Below, piece by piece: positions 1 through 7,410 of a DNA stretch of 56,774 nucleotides. Where the stretch lies: the NCBI GenBank assembly GCA_037444185.1, contig JBBIMW010000014.1:1-56774 (forward strand). The letters run 5' to 3'. This DNA comes from JAILZP01 sp037444185 (GTDB lineage: Bacteria; Bacillota; Desulfotomaculia; Desulfotomaculales; Desulfocucumaceae). The position numbers and the translations under genes were made by a program. The number at the start of each line of letters is the position of its first letter. The first letter of the stretch is position 1. The notes under the pieces are model-generated. The model ran no database searches, was not told where the DNA came from, and worked only from the letters and a program-made list of their open reading frames with translations.

Positions 1-78
1 TATTGGGCCACCGAGTTAATCAACCGGAGGCTGGAGAGTTTCGTTATTAAAAGGATTAAAAAAGAAATGAATTCGTAA
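1..78 (+). CDS. C-terminal tail of an upstream gene (partial)
   Basis: An open frame runs from the first base to a TAA at 76-78 and encodes 25 residues rich in Lys/Arg, ending KKEMNS. The start and most of the gene lie outside the window, so no family can be assigned. It lies on the same strand as aroD and ends about 100 bases before it. The intervening bases show no obvious terminator, so it may be co-transcribed with aroD. Confidence 0.45.
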   Translation, partial: YWATELINRRLESFVIKRIKKEMNS

Positions 79-182
79 GCCGGCTGTTTCCTGACAGAAT
101 GAGGAATACAGAATGACTGTTTTCTGGGCAGTATCGGTTCGGAAAGGGGTTGTGCCAGGTGCTGTTGACGGCCCGGAGGTCG

Positions 183-953
183 GTGGAAATAAAAGGCGTG
201 ACCATTGGCGGGGGCAATAATCTGATATGCGTCCCCATTGTAGCCCGGGACGAGCGGGAACTGTCCGGACAGGCCGGTGGGATTGCGGCTGAAAGGCCCG
301 ACATGGTGGAGTGGAGGGCGGACTTTTTCGAAGGAGTCGAAAATCCCGCCCGGCTGAAAAGGGCGCTGGATATTCTGGAACAGGCCGCAGGGAGTATTCC
401 CATTGTTTTTACCTGCAGGGCCAGGGCCGAAGGAGGGGTAAGGGAGATCGGCCTGAAGGACAGGCTGGATATTATTGATACGGCCCTTTCCACCGGCGTG
501 CCCGACATCATTGATTTTGAACTGTCCTCGGGCTCCGGCGCGGTGCGGCGGGTGGTCGGCAGTGTCAGGGAAAGCAAAAGGCAGACCGTACTGTCCTTTC
601 ATGATTTTCATAAAACTCCCCCCGGTGATTTTATCATGGATAAACTGTACTCCGCCCAGCAGGCGGGCGGGGACATGGCCAAGGTGGCGGTGATGCCCCA
701 AAGCGCCGATGATGTTCTCACCCTTCTTAAATCCAGCTTGGATGCCCGCAGGGGTCCGGTGGAGATACCCATTGCGGCTGTGGCCATGGGAAAAATAGGG
801 GTTGTCACCCGCATGGCCGGATGGCTGTTTGGTTCCGATATAACCTTCGCGTCGGGGGGGCAATCATCGGCCCCGGGACAGATACCTATCGGCCGGCTGC
901 GCCTGGGAATCGGCATTCTGCGGGAATCCCTCCTGGCCGGGGACGGCGGTTAG
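183..953 (+). CDS. aroD: 3-dehydroquinate dehydratase, type I
   Basis: Type I dehydroquinase, third step of the shikimate pathway: dehydration of 3-dehydroquinate through a Schiff base. Seen: EWRADFF near residues 43-49, FTCRARAEGG near 76, the FHDFHKTPP segment holding the catalytic His (about 143), GGDMAKVAV with the Schiff-base Lys (about 167), and a C-terminal SSAPGQ segment. Length about 256 residues, normal for the family. I chose GTG at 183 because GGAGG lies just upstream (175-179) and the protein then begins EIKGVTIG as family members do. A TTG at 150 would add 11 residues. aroE follows after 21 bases, so the two probably form one transcript. Confidence 0.93.
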   Translation: MEIKGVTIGGGNNLICVPIVARDERELSGQAGGIAAERPDMVEWRADFFEGVENPARLKRALDILEQAAGSIPIVFTCRARAEGGVREIGLKDRLDIIDTALSTGVPDIIDFELSSGSGAVRRVVGSVRESKRQTVLSFHDFHKTPPGDFIMDKLYSAQQAGGDMAKVAVMPQSADDVLTLLKSSLDARRGPVEIPIAAVAMGKIGVVTRMAGWLFGSDITFASGGQSSAPGQIPIGRLRLGIGILRESLLAGDGG

Positions 954-974
954 ACTGGGGAGGTATTATTCTAT

Positions 975-1865
975 ATGCATCGTATCGACGCCGGCACAAA
1001 ACTCATCGGCCTGCTGGGATATCCAGTGGAACACTCCTTTTCTCCTGTCATGCAAAACCCGGCCTTTGGGCGGGCTGGACTGAACTATGTGTACCTGGCC
1101 TTTGCGGTGGCTCCGGAGGATCTGCCCGCCGTGCTTGACGGTTTTAAGGCCGCCGGCGTCGCCGGTTTGAACGTGACAATACCCCACAAGGAGGCGGTGC
1201 TGCCCCACCTGGACGAAATCAGCGCCGGGGCGGCCCATGCCGGGGCCGTAAACACCATAGTCAACGAAAACGGCAGGCTGGTGGGTTATAACACCGACGG
1301 CGCGGGATTTCTAAGGTCCTTGGAGGTGGATGGAGGCGTGACGCCCTGGGGAAAGACATTTCTTCTGCTGGGAGCCGGGGGCGCCTGCCGGGCGGTGGCG
1401 GCGGCCCTGGCAACGGGAGGTGCGAAGAAGCTTTATATAGCCAACAGGAATTATTCCCGGGCCGTTGATCTGGCTGAAAGTATAAACGGCATCAGAGAGA
1501 ACGCCGCCACTCCGCTACGGCTTTCGGTGGAGGAATTGGCCCGGCGCTCCCCGGAGTGCGATGTGGTAATAAATGCCACTTCCTTGGGGATGCGCCCTCA
1601 GGCCGGCAAATCCCCCCTTCCCGACCCCGCAGCGGTGCTAAAGCCCCATCATCTGGTCTGCGACCTGGTTTATAATCCCCCCAGGACACTTTTGCTGGCG
1701 GAGGCTGAAAAGATCGGCTGCTCCACCCTGCCGGGGGAGGGGATGTTGCTTTACCAGGGCTGCGAGGCCTTCAGGCTGTGGACGGGAATGGAGCCGCCGG
1801 AGGATCTGATGCGGGCGATGCTGAGGGATCGGCTGTACCCGGCTAACCTGTTTGATGCCGTATAA
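975..1865 (+). CDS. aroE: Shikimate dehydrogenase (NADP)
   Basis: Reduces 3-dehydroshikimate to shikimate. Seen: the N-terminal substrate domain with GYPVEHSFSPVMQN (residues 13-26), NVTIPHKE with the catalytic Lys (about 66-73), NTDGAGF (about 103), then the nucleotide-binding loop GAGGACRAV (about 132) and NATSLGM in the C-terminal half. Length 296 residues, slightly long but within the family range. ATG at 975 has GGGAGG at a suitable distance. It directly follows aroD and converges on aroK, which is on the opposite strand. Confidence 0.95.
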   Translation: MHRIDAGTKLIGLLGYPVEHSFSPVMQNPAFGRAGLNYVYLAFAVAPEDLPAVLDGFKAAGVAGLNVTIPHKEAVLPHLDEISAGAAHAGAVNTIVNENGRLVGYNTDGAGFLRSLEVDGGVTPWGKTFLLLGAGGACRAVAAALATGGAKKLYIANRNYSRAVDLAESINGIRENAATPLRLSVEELARRSPECDVVINATSLGMRPQAGKSPLPDPAAVLKPHHLVCDLVYNPPRTLLLAEAEKIGCSTLPGEGMLLYQGCEAFRLWTGMEPPEDLMRAMLRDRLYPANLFDAV

Positions 1866-1939
1866 ATTGGTTTTGCATGACTCCCCCGGGGGCTGTTGAA
1901 AAAGTCCGCCTGCTGCGTTGCGGCGACGGCTTTTGGCGG

Positions 1940-2473
1940 TCAGGAAATACCGCCGTTGGACGGCTTCAGCAGGCGGGCGATGTGGGCCGCCACGGCTTCG
2001 TATGTGTCGAAATGATGGACAAGGACTTCAATGTGGGCCTGCTTGTATGCGCTCTGGCGCAGTTCAAACAGTGCGCGCATTTCCTCCTCGTTTTTGTTCA
2101 TCAGCAGGGGGCGGTCTTTTTTCATTGTTTCAATGCTTTGTCTGATGTGTTCCCATGAGGCGTTGAGGAAGATCACCTTATTGCGCCCGGAAAGGCAGGC
2201 ATCTCTGTTTTCCTGGTCCAGGAAGGCGCCTCCCCCCAGGGAGATGACTTTGCTTCCGCTTCTGCACTCTTCCAGAATAATGGACTTTTCCATCCGGCGG
2301 AAGTAGTCCTCGCCCTTGAAGCGAAAAATATCCACTATTGAACTGCAGGCTTTCTTTTCGATCTGCCGGTCGGTGTCCACAAAGGGCCTGCCCAGCACGC
2401 GGGAAAGTATTTCCCCCGTGCTTGTTTTTCCTGCTCCCATGAAGCCCACCAGGATAATATTAATATTATTCAT
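1940..2473 (-). CDS. aroK: Shikimate kinase
   Basis: Phosphorylates shikimate at the 3-hydroxyl with ATP. Seen: P-loop GFMGAGKTSTG (residues 10-20), DTDRQIEKK for the shikimate-binding Asp (about 33-41), FRRMEK (about 58), the GGGAFLD loop (about 80) and RPLLM in the lid (about 120). Length 177 residues, typical. Many relatives have aroK between aroC and aroB. Here it sits alone on the other strand, 5 kb from aroC, with its own promoter, so the pathway genes have been rearranged. Confidence 0.93.
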   Translation of the reverse strand: MNNINIILVGFMGAGKTSTGEILSRVLGRPFVDTDRQIEKKACSSIVDIFRFKGEDYFRRMEKSIILEECRSGSKVISLGGGAFLDQENRDACLSGRNKVIFLNASWEHIRQSIETMKKDRPLLMNKNEEEMRALFELRQSAYKQAHIEVLVHHFDTYEAVAAHIARLLKPSNGGIS

Positions 2474-2544
2474 GTATCTTACTTAAAACCTCCTGAAACA
2501 CAAATACATGCTGCATCCCGTTCCGGGACAACTGAAGCAAGGCA

Positions 2545-2574
2545 ATAATAGCATGGTGGAATTGTTTTTGTAAA
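2545..2574 (-). promoter_or_regulatory. Sigma-A type promoter of aroK
   Basis: On the minus strand TTTACA (2569-2574) is followed, after 18 bases, by TATTAT (2545-2550), about 70 bases before the aroK start. This is a good vegetative promoter match; no direct evidence of use. Confidence 0.5.
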
Positions 2575-2601
2575 GATTCATGTGGTGGTTGCGCGATTAA
2601 T

Positions 2602-2629
2602 TGGTAAGACAACCTTGCCATTTTGGCAA
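2602..2629. promoter_or_regulatory. Candidate GntR-type operator and adjacent palindrome
   Basis: TGGTAAGACAA (2602-2612) fits the FadR-subfamily half-site pattern TGGTnnnACCA with one mismatch. Two bases further lies the perfect inverted repeat TTGCCA-TTT-TGGCAA (2615-2629). Both are between the aroK promoter and the GntR-ferredoxin gene, so autoregulation is possible. Function is inferred only from the pattern and position. Confidence 0.35.
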
Positions 2630-2648
2630 AACAATATTATTATGTTAA

Positions 2649-2818
2649 ATGACTATAAAGTTTAATCAGCACCAGTGTCTTCAGCTAAACTACAAGAATT
2701 ATCTTGATGAGAATTGCCGAATTCCTTGCCGGATTGAAACCCGGACCCCGGCCCAGAGTTGCATTGTTCGTGGCGCCACTCAAGGTGGCATGGAGGTCTG
2801 AGCTAACTTTATAGTCAT
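2649..2818. repeat. 170-bp MITE-like block with 14-bp terminal inverted repeats
   Basis: The 14-mer ATGACTATAAAGTT (2649-2662) has its exact reverse complement AACTTTATAGTCAT near 2805-2818. The enclosed 170 bases have no gene but contain copy 1 of repeat family B. This resembles a miniature inverted-repeat element or a long regulatory stem; no target duplication is evident. It accounts for much of the 394-base gap between aroK and the GntR gene. Confidence 0.45.
2729..2800 (+). repeat. Dispersed repeat family B, copy 1
   Basis: Starts CCGGATTGAAACCCGGACCC and continues to CGGCC, then CATTGTTC and a GCCAC/GTGGC hairpin. The first 25 bases are identical to the reverse complement of copy 3 (56230-56299), and the CATTGTTC and hairpin parts are also shared. 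Copy 2 is at 44341. It is noncoding and intergenic in this location. Confidence 0.6.
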
Positions 2819-2867
2819 CTTATGTTATTTAATAAGAACGCTCTTCACAACCCCGGAGTGATATGCT

Positions 2868-3890
2868 ATGTCGTTGCGGCCGATAAAAAAAGTCAGGCTG
2901 TATGAAACCGTCATCGAACAGATCAGGGAGATGATCAACACAGGGAAGTTTCCGCCCGGAACGCGGCTGCCGCCGGAGCGGGAGCTGGCCGGCGCCTTCA
3001 ACGTGGGGCGTCCGGCGGTGCGGGAGGCCCTTAAGATTCTCGATGCGGCGGGAATTCTGGACATCAGGCAGGGAAGCGGCATATACGTGCGGGAGCCGAA
3101 GTCCGGGGGGGACAAACAAACCATGGTTTTATCCCTTCTGCTGGAGAAAAACGACCTGATCAGCCTTCTGGAGCTGCGTAAAATATTGGAAATTGGCACG
3201 GTGAGACTGGCCGCCCAGAGGGCCACCCCCCAGGACATAAAACATATGGAGGAGGCCTGCAAAAGTCTTGAGACAAGGATCAGCAACGAAAAAGGCGGGG
3301 CCGCCGAGGATTACCTTTTTCACTACAGGCTGGCCATGGCCACCCACAACCGGGCCATCATCAACATTTTTTCGGCCATTGCGGATCTGTACGGGCATAC
3401 TATAATCCGCAACATGTCCCAGTCACTGCAGATACCCGGCCGGCCCCGGGCCATGCTGAAGGAGCACGAAATGATTCTGGACGCCGTCCGCAGGCGCAAT
3501 CCCGCGGAGGCCGAACGCTGCATGGCGGAACATCTTGCCAGCATAGAAAAAAAGATCATGGGGGGGGATACACAAACCAGTCAGCCGGCCAGTGGCGGAA
3601 CAAAGGGGATTAGAGCCCGGGGCCGGAAAAAAGATGAAGGCTATGACATTAAGGAGGAAAAAATATTGGAGACGGAAATTCAATCATTTAATACTCCCCA
3701 GGGGTCCCTGGAAATCAGAAAAGGCTGGTGCAAAGGGTGCTGTCTGTGTGTAGACGCCTGCCCCAGGCAGTTGATCTCCGTCGATGAACTGGGCAAGGTC
3801 CAGGTTGACAGGCCGGAAGAGTGCCAGGCCTGCGGACTTTGCGAGGCCATCTGCCCCGACTTTGCTATAAAGGTGAATAAAGATGCGTAA
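2868..3890 (+). CDS. FadR-family GntR regulator fused to a 2x[4Fe-4S] ferredoxin domain
   Basis: A single 340-codon frame joins two unlike parts. Residues 1-75 are a GntR winged helix (PPERELAGAFNVGRPAVREAL) and about 85-225 an FCD-type ligand domain. Residues 230-266 are a polar, low-complexity linker. Residues 267-340 are a ferredoxin with two clusters, CKGCCLCVDACP and CQACGLCEAICP, like the delta subunit (KorD) of 2-oxoacid oxidoreductases. The gene overlaps korA by 8 bases, so the ferredoxin is very probably the electron acceptor of KorABC. An AAGGAGG plus TTG lies inside the frame at the start of the ferredoxin part, so a free ferredoxin may also be made. GntR-ferredoxin fusions are not something I recognise as common. 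Confidence 0.85.
   Translation: MSLRPIKKVRLYETVIEQIREMINTGKFPPGTRLPPERELAGAFNVGRPAVREALKILDAAGILDIRQGSGIYVREPKSGGDKQTMVLSLLLEKNDLISLLELRKILEIGTVRLAAQRATPQDIKHMEEACKSLETRISNEKGGAAEDYLFHYRLAMATHNRAIINIFSAIADLYGHTIIRNMSQSLQIPGRPRAMLKEHEMILDAVRRRNPAEAERCMAEHLASIEKKIMGGDTQTSQPASGGTKGIRARGRKKDEGYDIKEEKILETEIQSFNTPQGSLEIRKGWCKGCCLCVDACPRQLISVDELGKVQVDRPEECQACGLCEAICPDFAIKVNKDA
3651..3668 (+). promoter_or_regulatory. Internal ribosome site and TTG start for a free ferredoxin
   Basis: AAGGAGG (3651-3657) stands 8 bases before an in-frame TTG (3666-3668, codon 267), exactly at the boundary between linker and ferredoxin domain. Use of this start would give a 74-residue KorD-like ferredoxin. The near-consensus ribosome site is hard to explain as chance inside a coding frame. 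Confidence 0.6.
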
Positions 3891-5028
3891 ACCTGTGGAA
3901 TCAATTTTAATGCAGGGAAATGAAGCCTGCGCCCAAGGCGCGGTGGATGCCGGGGTGCGTTTTTTTGCCGGCTATCCCATTACTCCGTCAACGGAAATTG
4001 CCGAATGGATGGCAATGCGCCTGCCTGCCCTGGGGGGAAAATTTATTCAGATGGAAGACGAAATCGCCAGCCTGTCGGCCGTCATCGGGGCCTCGCTGAC
4101 CGGGGCCAAGGCCATGACGGCCACCAGCGGCCCCGGATTTTCACTTATGCAGGAGAACGTGGGATACGCTTGCATGACAGAAGTGCCTTGCCTTATTGTC
4201 AATGTTCAGCGGGGAGGCCCCAGTACCGGACGCCCGACAGCGCCGGCCCAGGGTGATGTGATGCAGGCCCGCTGGGGAACCCACGGCGATCACCCGGCCA
4301 TCGTCCTTTCCCCCTGGTCGGTGGACGAGACTTATTATTTAACAGTAAGGGCGGTGAATCTGGCGGAGAGGTTCCGCACACCGGTAATACTATTGCTGGA
4401 TGAAGTAATCGCCCACCTGAGGGAAGGGGTAAACAGGCCGAATCCCAGGAAGCTGAAGCTGGTGGAAAGGCCAAGGCCCGTGGGGCCGGAGGACCGGGAG
4501 AATTTCAGGCCCTTCGGGGGGGCTGTGGACCACATACCTCCCATTGCCGACATAGGCATGGGCTACCGCTGCAATTTCACAGGCCTGGTGCATGACGGGG
4601 CGGGTAATCCCTCCAACAGTCCCGGAATCACCGATGGGCTGATCCGGCGGCTGGTGGGCAAGGTGGAGGCCCATAAAGACGAAATTATACAGTGGGAAGA
4701 AACCATGATGGAGGACGCAGAAATAGTGGTTTTCGCATACGGATGCACCGCCCGGCCGGCCATGCGGGCGCTGAAGGCGGCCAGAGCGGCGGGCCTGAAG
4801 GCGGGGATGGTTCGTCCCACCACCCTCTGGCCGTTCCCGGAAAAAGCCGTGCAGGCTGTGGCAGGGAAGGGCGTGCCGGTACTGGTGCCTGAGATGAACC
4901 TGGGCCAGCTGGTATTGGAAGTGGAGCGGGCGGCGGCGGGACGGACCAGGGTTAAAAAACTCTCCCGGGTGGACGGACAGCTGTTCACTCCCGGGGAAAT
5001 TCTGTCTGCCCTGAAGGAGGGATTCTAG
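3883..5028 (+). CDS. korA: 2-oxoacid:ferredoxin oxidoreductase, alpha subunit
   Basis: Alpha subunit of a 2-oxoglutarate-type ferredoxin oxidoreductase (oxidative decarboxylation of a 2-oxoacid to acyl-CoA, or the reverse carboxylation). Seen: GYPITPSTE (about 29-37), the QMEDEIAS segment with the conserved Glu (about 55), TSGPGFSLM (about 81), and the family motif VQRGGPSTGRPT (about 108). Length 381, typical of KorA. It overlaps the fused ferredoxin by 8 bases and abuts korB. The 2-oxoglutarate assignment rests on overall resemblance; branched-chain 2-oxoacids are possible substrates. Confidence 0.85.
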   Translation: MRKPVESILMQGNEACAQGAVDAGVRFFAGYPITPSTEIAEWMAMRLPALGGKFIQMEDEIASLSAVIGASLTGAKAMTATSGPGFSLMQENVGYACMTEVPCLIVNVQRGGPSTGRPTAPAQGDVMQARWGTHGDHPAIVLSPWSVDETYYLTVRAVNLAERFRTPVILLLDEVIAHLREGVNRPNPRKLKLVERPRPVGPEDRENFRPFGGAVDHIPPIADIGMGYRCNFTGLVHDGAGNPSNSPGITDGLIRRLVGKVEAHKDEIIQWEETMMEDAEIVVFAYGCTARPAMRALKAARAAGLKAGMVRPTTLWPFPEKAVQAVAGKGVPVLVPEMNLGQLVLEVERAAAGRTRVKKLSRVDGQLFTPGEILSALKEGF

Positions 5029-5844
5029 TTGCCTTCCGACATCATACAATATTTCAGGGAGGAAATGCTGCCCCACATATGGTGTCCAGGCTGCGGGAAC
5101 GGAATAGTTCTGCGGGATTTCGCCATAGCCCTGGAAAGGCTGAATCTGCCACGGGACAAGGTGGTGATTGTATCCGGCATCGGCTGTTCCTCGAGGGCCG
5201 CCACATACCTCGACTTCGACACGGTGCACACCACCCACGGCCGGGCACTGCCTTTCGCCACGGGGATTAAAATGGCCAAGCCGGAACTGCATGTATTCGT
5301 GCTTATGGGGGACGGAGACGCCTCGGCCATAGGGGGAAACCACCTGATTCACGCCTGCCGCCGCAATATCGACCTGACGGCCATAATTTTCAACAACAGC
5401 ATTTACGGAATGACCGGGGGACAGTACTCCCCCCTTACACCGATGGGTAAAAAGGCCACCACCGCCCCCTACGGAATGGCGGAGCCTTCCTTCGACATCT
5501 GCCGCATGGCCGAAGCTGCCGGAGCCAGCTGCGTGGGAAGGGCCACCACCTATCACAATCAGCTGCTGACCCGGCTCATTGTGGAGGGGGCCGGCAACAA
5601 GGGCTTTTCCCTCATTGAGGCCGTCACCCACTGCCCCACATCCTACGGCCGGCGCAACAGCCTGCCCAGGCCCACGGATCTGATACGCTGGCAGAAGGAC
5701 AATGCTGTTTGGATAAATAAGATCAAAGACGGAAGCGCCCAATTGAACGAGGGGCAGTTCACCATCGGCCTGCTGCACCGGCATCAGGCGCCGGAATTCA
5801 CCGAAGCTTACATGGAGGTGGTAAGGCGTGCCCGCAAACAGTAA
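5029..5844 (+). CDS. korB: 2-oxoacid:ferredoxin oxidoreductase, beta (TPP) subunit
   Basis: Beta subunit that binds thiamine diphosphate. Seen: WCPGCGNG (residues 19-26), GIGCSSR (about 51), HGRALPFATGIK (about 68), and the TPP/Mg motif GDGDASAIGGNH ending NNSIYGMTGGQ (about 96-130). Length 271, normal. The TTG start at 5029 directly follows the korA stop, with AAGGAGG inside the end of korA. It overlaps korC by 17 bases. Confidence 0.87.
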   Translation: MPSDIIQYFREEMLPHIWCPGCGNGIVLRDFAIALERLNLPRDKVVIVSGIGCSSRAATYLDFDTVHTTHGRALPFATGIKMAKPELHVFVLMGDGDASAIGGNHLIHACRRNIDLTAIIFNNSIYGMTGGQYSPLTPMGKKATTAPYGMAEPSFDICRMAEAAGASCVGRATTYHNQLLTRLIVEGAGNKGFSLIEAVTHCPTSYGRRNSLPRPTDLIRWQKDNAVWINKIKDGSAQLNEGQFTIGLLHRHQAPEFTEAYMEVVRRARKQ

Positions 5845-6424
5845 TAAGCCGGCTGACAGCCCGGTTTTTATCCAGGTGCAGCTGTCCGGGTCCGGGGGCC
5901 AAGGTCTGATCCTGGCGGGTATAATACTGGCCTCCGCCGCCGTGGAGGACGGGTACCGGGTGATTCAGAGCCAGTCATACGGCCCCGAGGCCCGGGGAGG
6001 AGCCTCCGTGGCCGAAGTGATCATCAGCTCGGAACCCATCGACTACCCCCACGTGGAGGAGGCCGACGTGCTGCTGGCACTGACCCAGGAAGCATGCAAC
6101 AAATACCTTCCCGGGGCTTCGGAGAAAACTACGGTAATTCTGGACTCCCTGCTGGTGACCGCCGTTCCCCGGACCAACGCCGATGTTGTCAGTATTCCCA
6201 TTGTGCAGACCGCCCGTAACGAGATTGGCAGGGAAATGGTGGCCAACATCGTGGCCCTGGGAGCGCTGAACAGCGCCACCGGGATGGTTTCCTGGCCGTC
6301 GCTGGAGAAGGCGGTGCTGGAGAGGGTGCCCGCCCAGTTTTATGAACTGAACAAAAAGGCCCTGGCGGCGGGCCGGTCCTTAGTGCCGGAAAAGTTGAAG
6401 GAAGAACAGGAGGTGGAGTTTTGA
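5828..6424 (+). CDS. korC: 2-oxoacid:ferredoxin oxidoreductase, gamma subunit
   Basis: Gamma subunit. Seen: SGSGGQGLILAG (about 20-31), QSYGPEARGG (about 48) with SVAEVIIS, and ADVLLALTQEA (about 78), all standard for the POR/KOR gamma domain. Length 198 including a short nonconserved N-terminus. The GTG at 5828 lies within korB and the gene ends in a 4-base overlap with the following regulator, so the operon is tightly coupled. Confidence 0.87.
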   Translation: MPANSNKPADSPVFIQVQLSGSGGQGLILAGIILASAAVEDGYRVIQSQSYGPEARGGASVAEVIISSEPIDYPHVEEADVLLALTQEACNKYLPGASEKTTVILDSLLVTAVPRTNADVVSIPIVQTARNEIGREMVANIVALGALNSATGMVSWPSLEKAVLERVPAQFYELNKKALAAGRSLVPEKLKEEQEVEF

Positions 6425-7146
6425 AGGACTTGATGGAAAAATACAGCGGACATGTGCACTTTACCGGAAAGCCGTCTCCGCTGATTGTGGACGGCCCGTC
6501 TTACGCCGTACAGGACCAGGTCTGTGAAAAGCTGCGCAACGATATACTGTCCGGTGTGTTTGAGCCGCAGCAGAGGGTACAGCCGGAGGATCTGGCCTCT
6601 GTAATGGGCGTAAGCTCCGGACACATCCGGGAGGCTTTATTGCGGCTGGGGGGCGAGGGACTGGTGGACTTTCATCCCTCCAAGGGATTTACTGTGGCCT
6701 CATTTACCCTGGACGACCTGAAGGAGATTTATTTTTTGCGCAGCCTGCTGGAGGGGGCGGCCAGCGAACTGGCGGCCGGCAATCTGACCAACGGGGAATT
6801 GGACGAGCTGGAGCGTCTTTGCCGGAAGATGGAGGAGTGTCTGGACCGGGACGACTTGGCCGACATGCCCAAATACAATTCCCGCTTTCACGAGGTAATC
6901 TACCTGGCGGCCAGATCGCCGCGCCTGTACGATATGATTGTCAAGCTCTGGAACGGCTTCCTCAAGTCCAGCCTGAGCTGCCTTACCCTGCGGGCCAAGG
7001 AGACTGTGGATGAGCACAGGGCCATTTATGAGGCCCTGCGCAGCCGCAATGCCGCAGAAGCCGGGGCCAGGACCCGGGAGCACATCGTCAGCGTGCTGGG
7101 GGACCTGTCGGAGTACTGGAGCCAATGGCTGACGCCGGTGGAATAA
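6421..7146 (+). CDS. GntR-family (FadR subfamily) transcriptional regulator
   Basis: N-terminal winged helix at about 25-95 (LRNDILSGVFEPQQ, LASVMGVSSGHIREAL, VDFHPSKGFTV) followed by an FCD-type all-helical effector domain (about 100-235, with FHEVIYLAA and EHRAIYEAL). 241 residues. It starts with TTG overlapping the korC stop (TTGA) after GAGGTGGAG, so it is the last gene of the kor operon and probably controls it in response to an organic acid. The operon therefore carries a GntR regulator at each end. It has no ferredoxin tail, unlike the first one. Confidence 0.85.
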   Translation: MKDLMEKYSGHVHFTGKPSPLIVDGPSYAVQDQVCEKLRNDILSGVFEPQQRVQPEDLASVMGVSSGHIREALLRLGGEGLVDFHPSKGFTVASFTLDDLKEIYFLRSLLEGAASELAAGNLTNGELDELERLCRKMEECLDRDDLADMPKYNSRFHEVIYLAARSPRLYDMIVKLWNGFLKSSLSCLTLRAKETVDEHRAIYEALRSRNAAEAGARTREHIVSVLGDLSEYWSQWLTPVE

Positions 7147-7175
7147 AGAAAGGAATGCATCAAATTCTGACTACC

Positions 7176-7199
7176 GCCGCCCGCCGGGGCGGCTTTTTT
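7176..7199 (+). terminator. Rho-independent terminator of the kor operon
   Basis: GCCGCCC-GCCG-GGGCGGC, a perfect 7-bp GC stem (7176-7193), is followed by six Ts, 30 bases after the last stop codon of the operon. Confidence 0.85.
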
Positions 7200-7260
7200 A
7201 ATGTATTAGGAAATTATGTTTTCATAAGTTTTGTGGATAAATTAAATAAGGTTCCTCATT

Positions 7261-7312
7261 ATTCTGGATTCTGACTCCTGGATTCCAGTCGCCCGAAGGG
7301 CGAATTTGTTCC
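7261..7312 (+). repeat. Dispersed repeat family A, copy 1
   Basis: Contains CTGGATTCCAGTCGCCCG then AAGGGCGAATTTGTTC. The core is shared with copies at 12970 and 20316. The CGCCC/GGGCG hairpin followed by TTTGTT looks like a weak terminator; it precedes the aroC promoter. Confidence 0.65.
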
Positions 7313-7320
7313 TTTTTGTA

Positions 7321-7349
7321 TTGTTTATTGAACCCCTTATATTTATAAT
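7321..7349 (+). promoter_or_regulatory. Sigma-A type promoter of aroC-aroB
   Basis: TTGTTT (7321-7326), 17 bases, TATAAT (7344-7349), about 60 bases before the aroC start. The -10 box is perfect, the -35 box fair. Confidence 0.5.
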
Positions 7350-7410
7350 ACTGGTACGCTATATTTTTTGGCATCTATGGTTTTGAACCGCTTTCGGGGT
7401 GAGGACTGAT

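Noticed and set aside
1885..1976. IS end (GGCTGTTGAAAAAGTCC) and a 10-bp inverted repeat CCGCCTGCTG/CAGCAGGCGG between aroE and aroK
   Set aside because: It resembles ends of some insertion sequences, but there is no transposase, no matching second end and no target duplication. The right arm lies inside the aroK coding region. It may just be a bidirectional stem between convergent genes.
1940..2306. Plus-strand reading frames opposite aroK and the many antisense frames opposite kor, aro, feo and bio genes
   Set aside because: They lie opposite well-supported genes, have no ribosome sites or family motifs, and reflect the high GC content.
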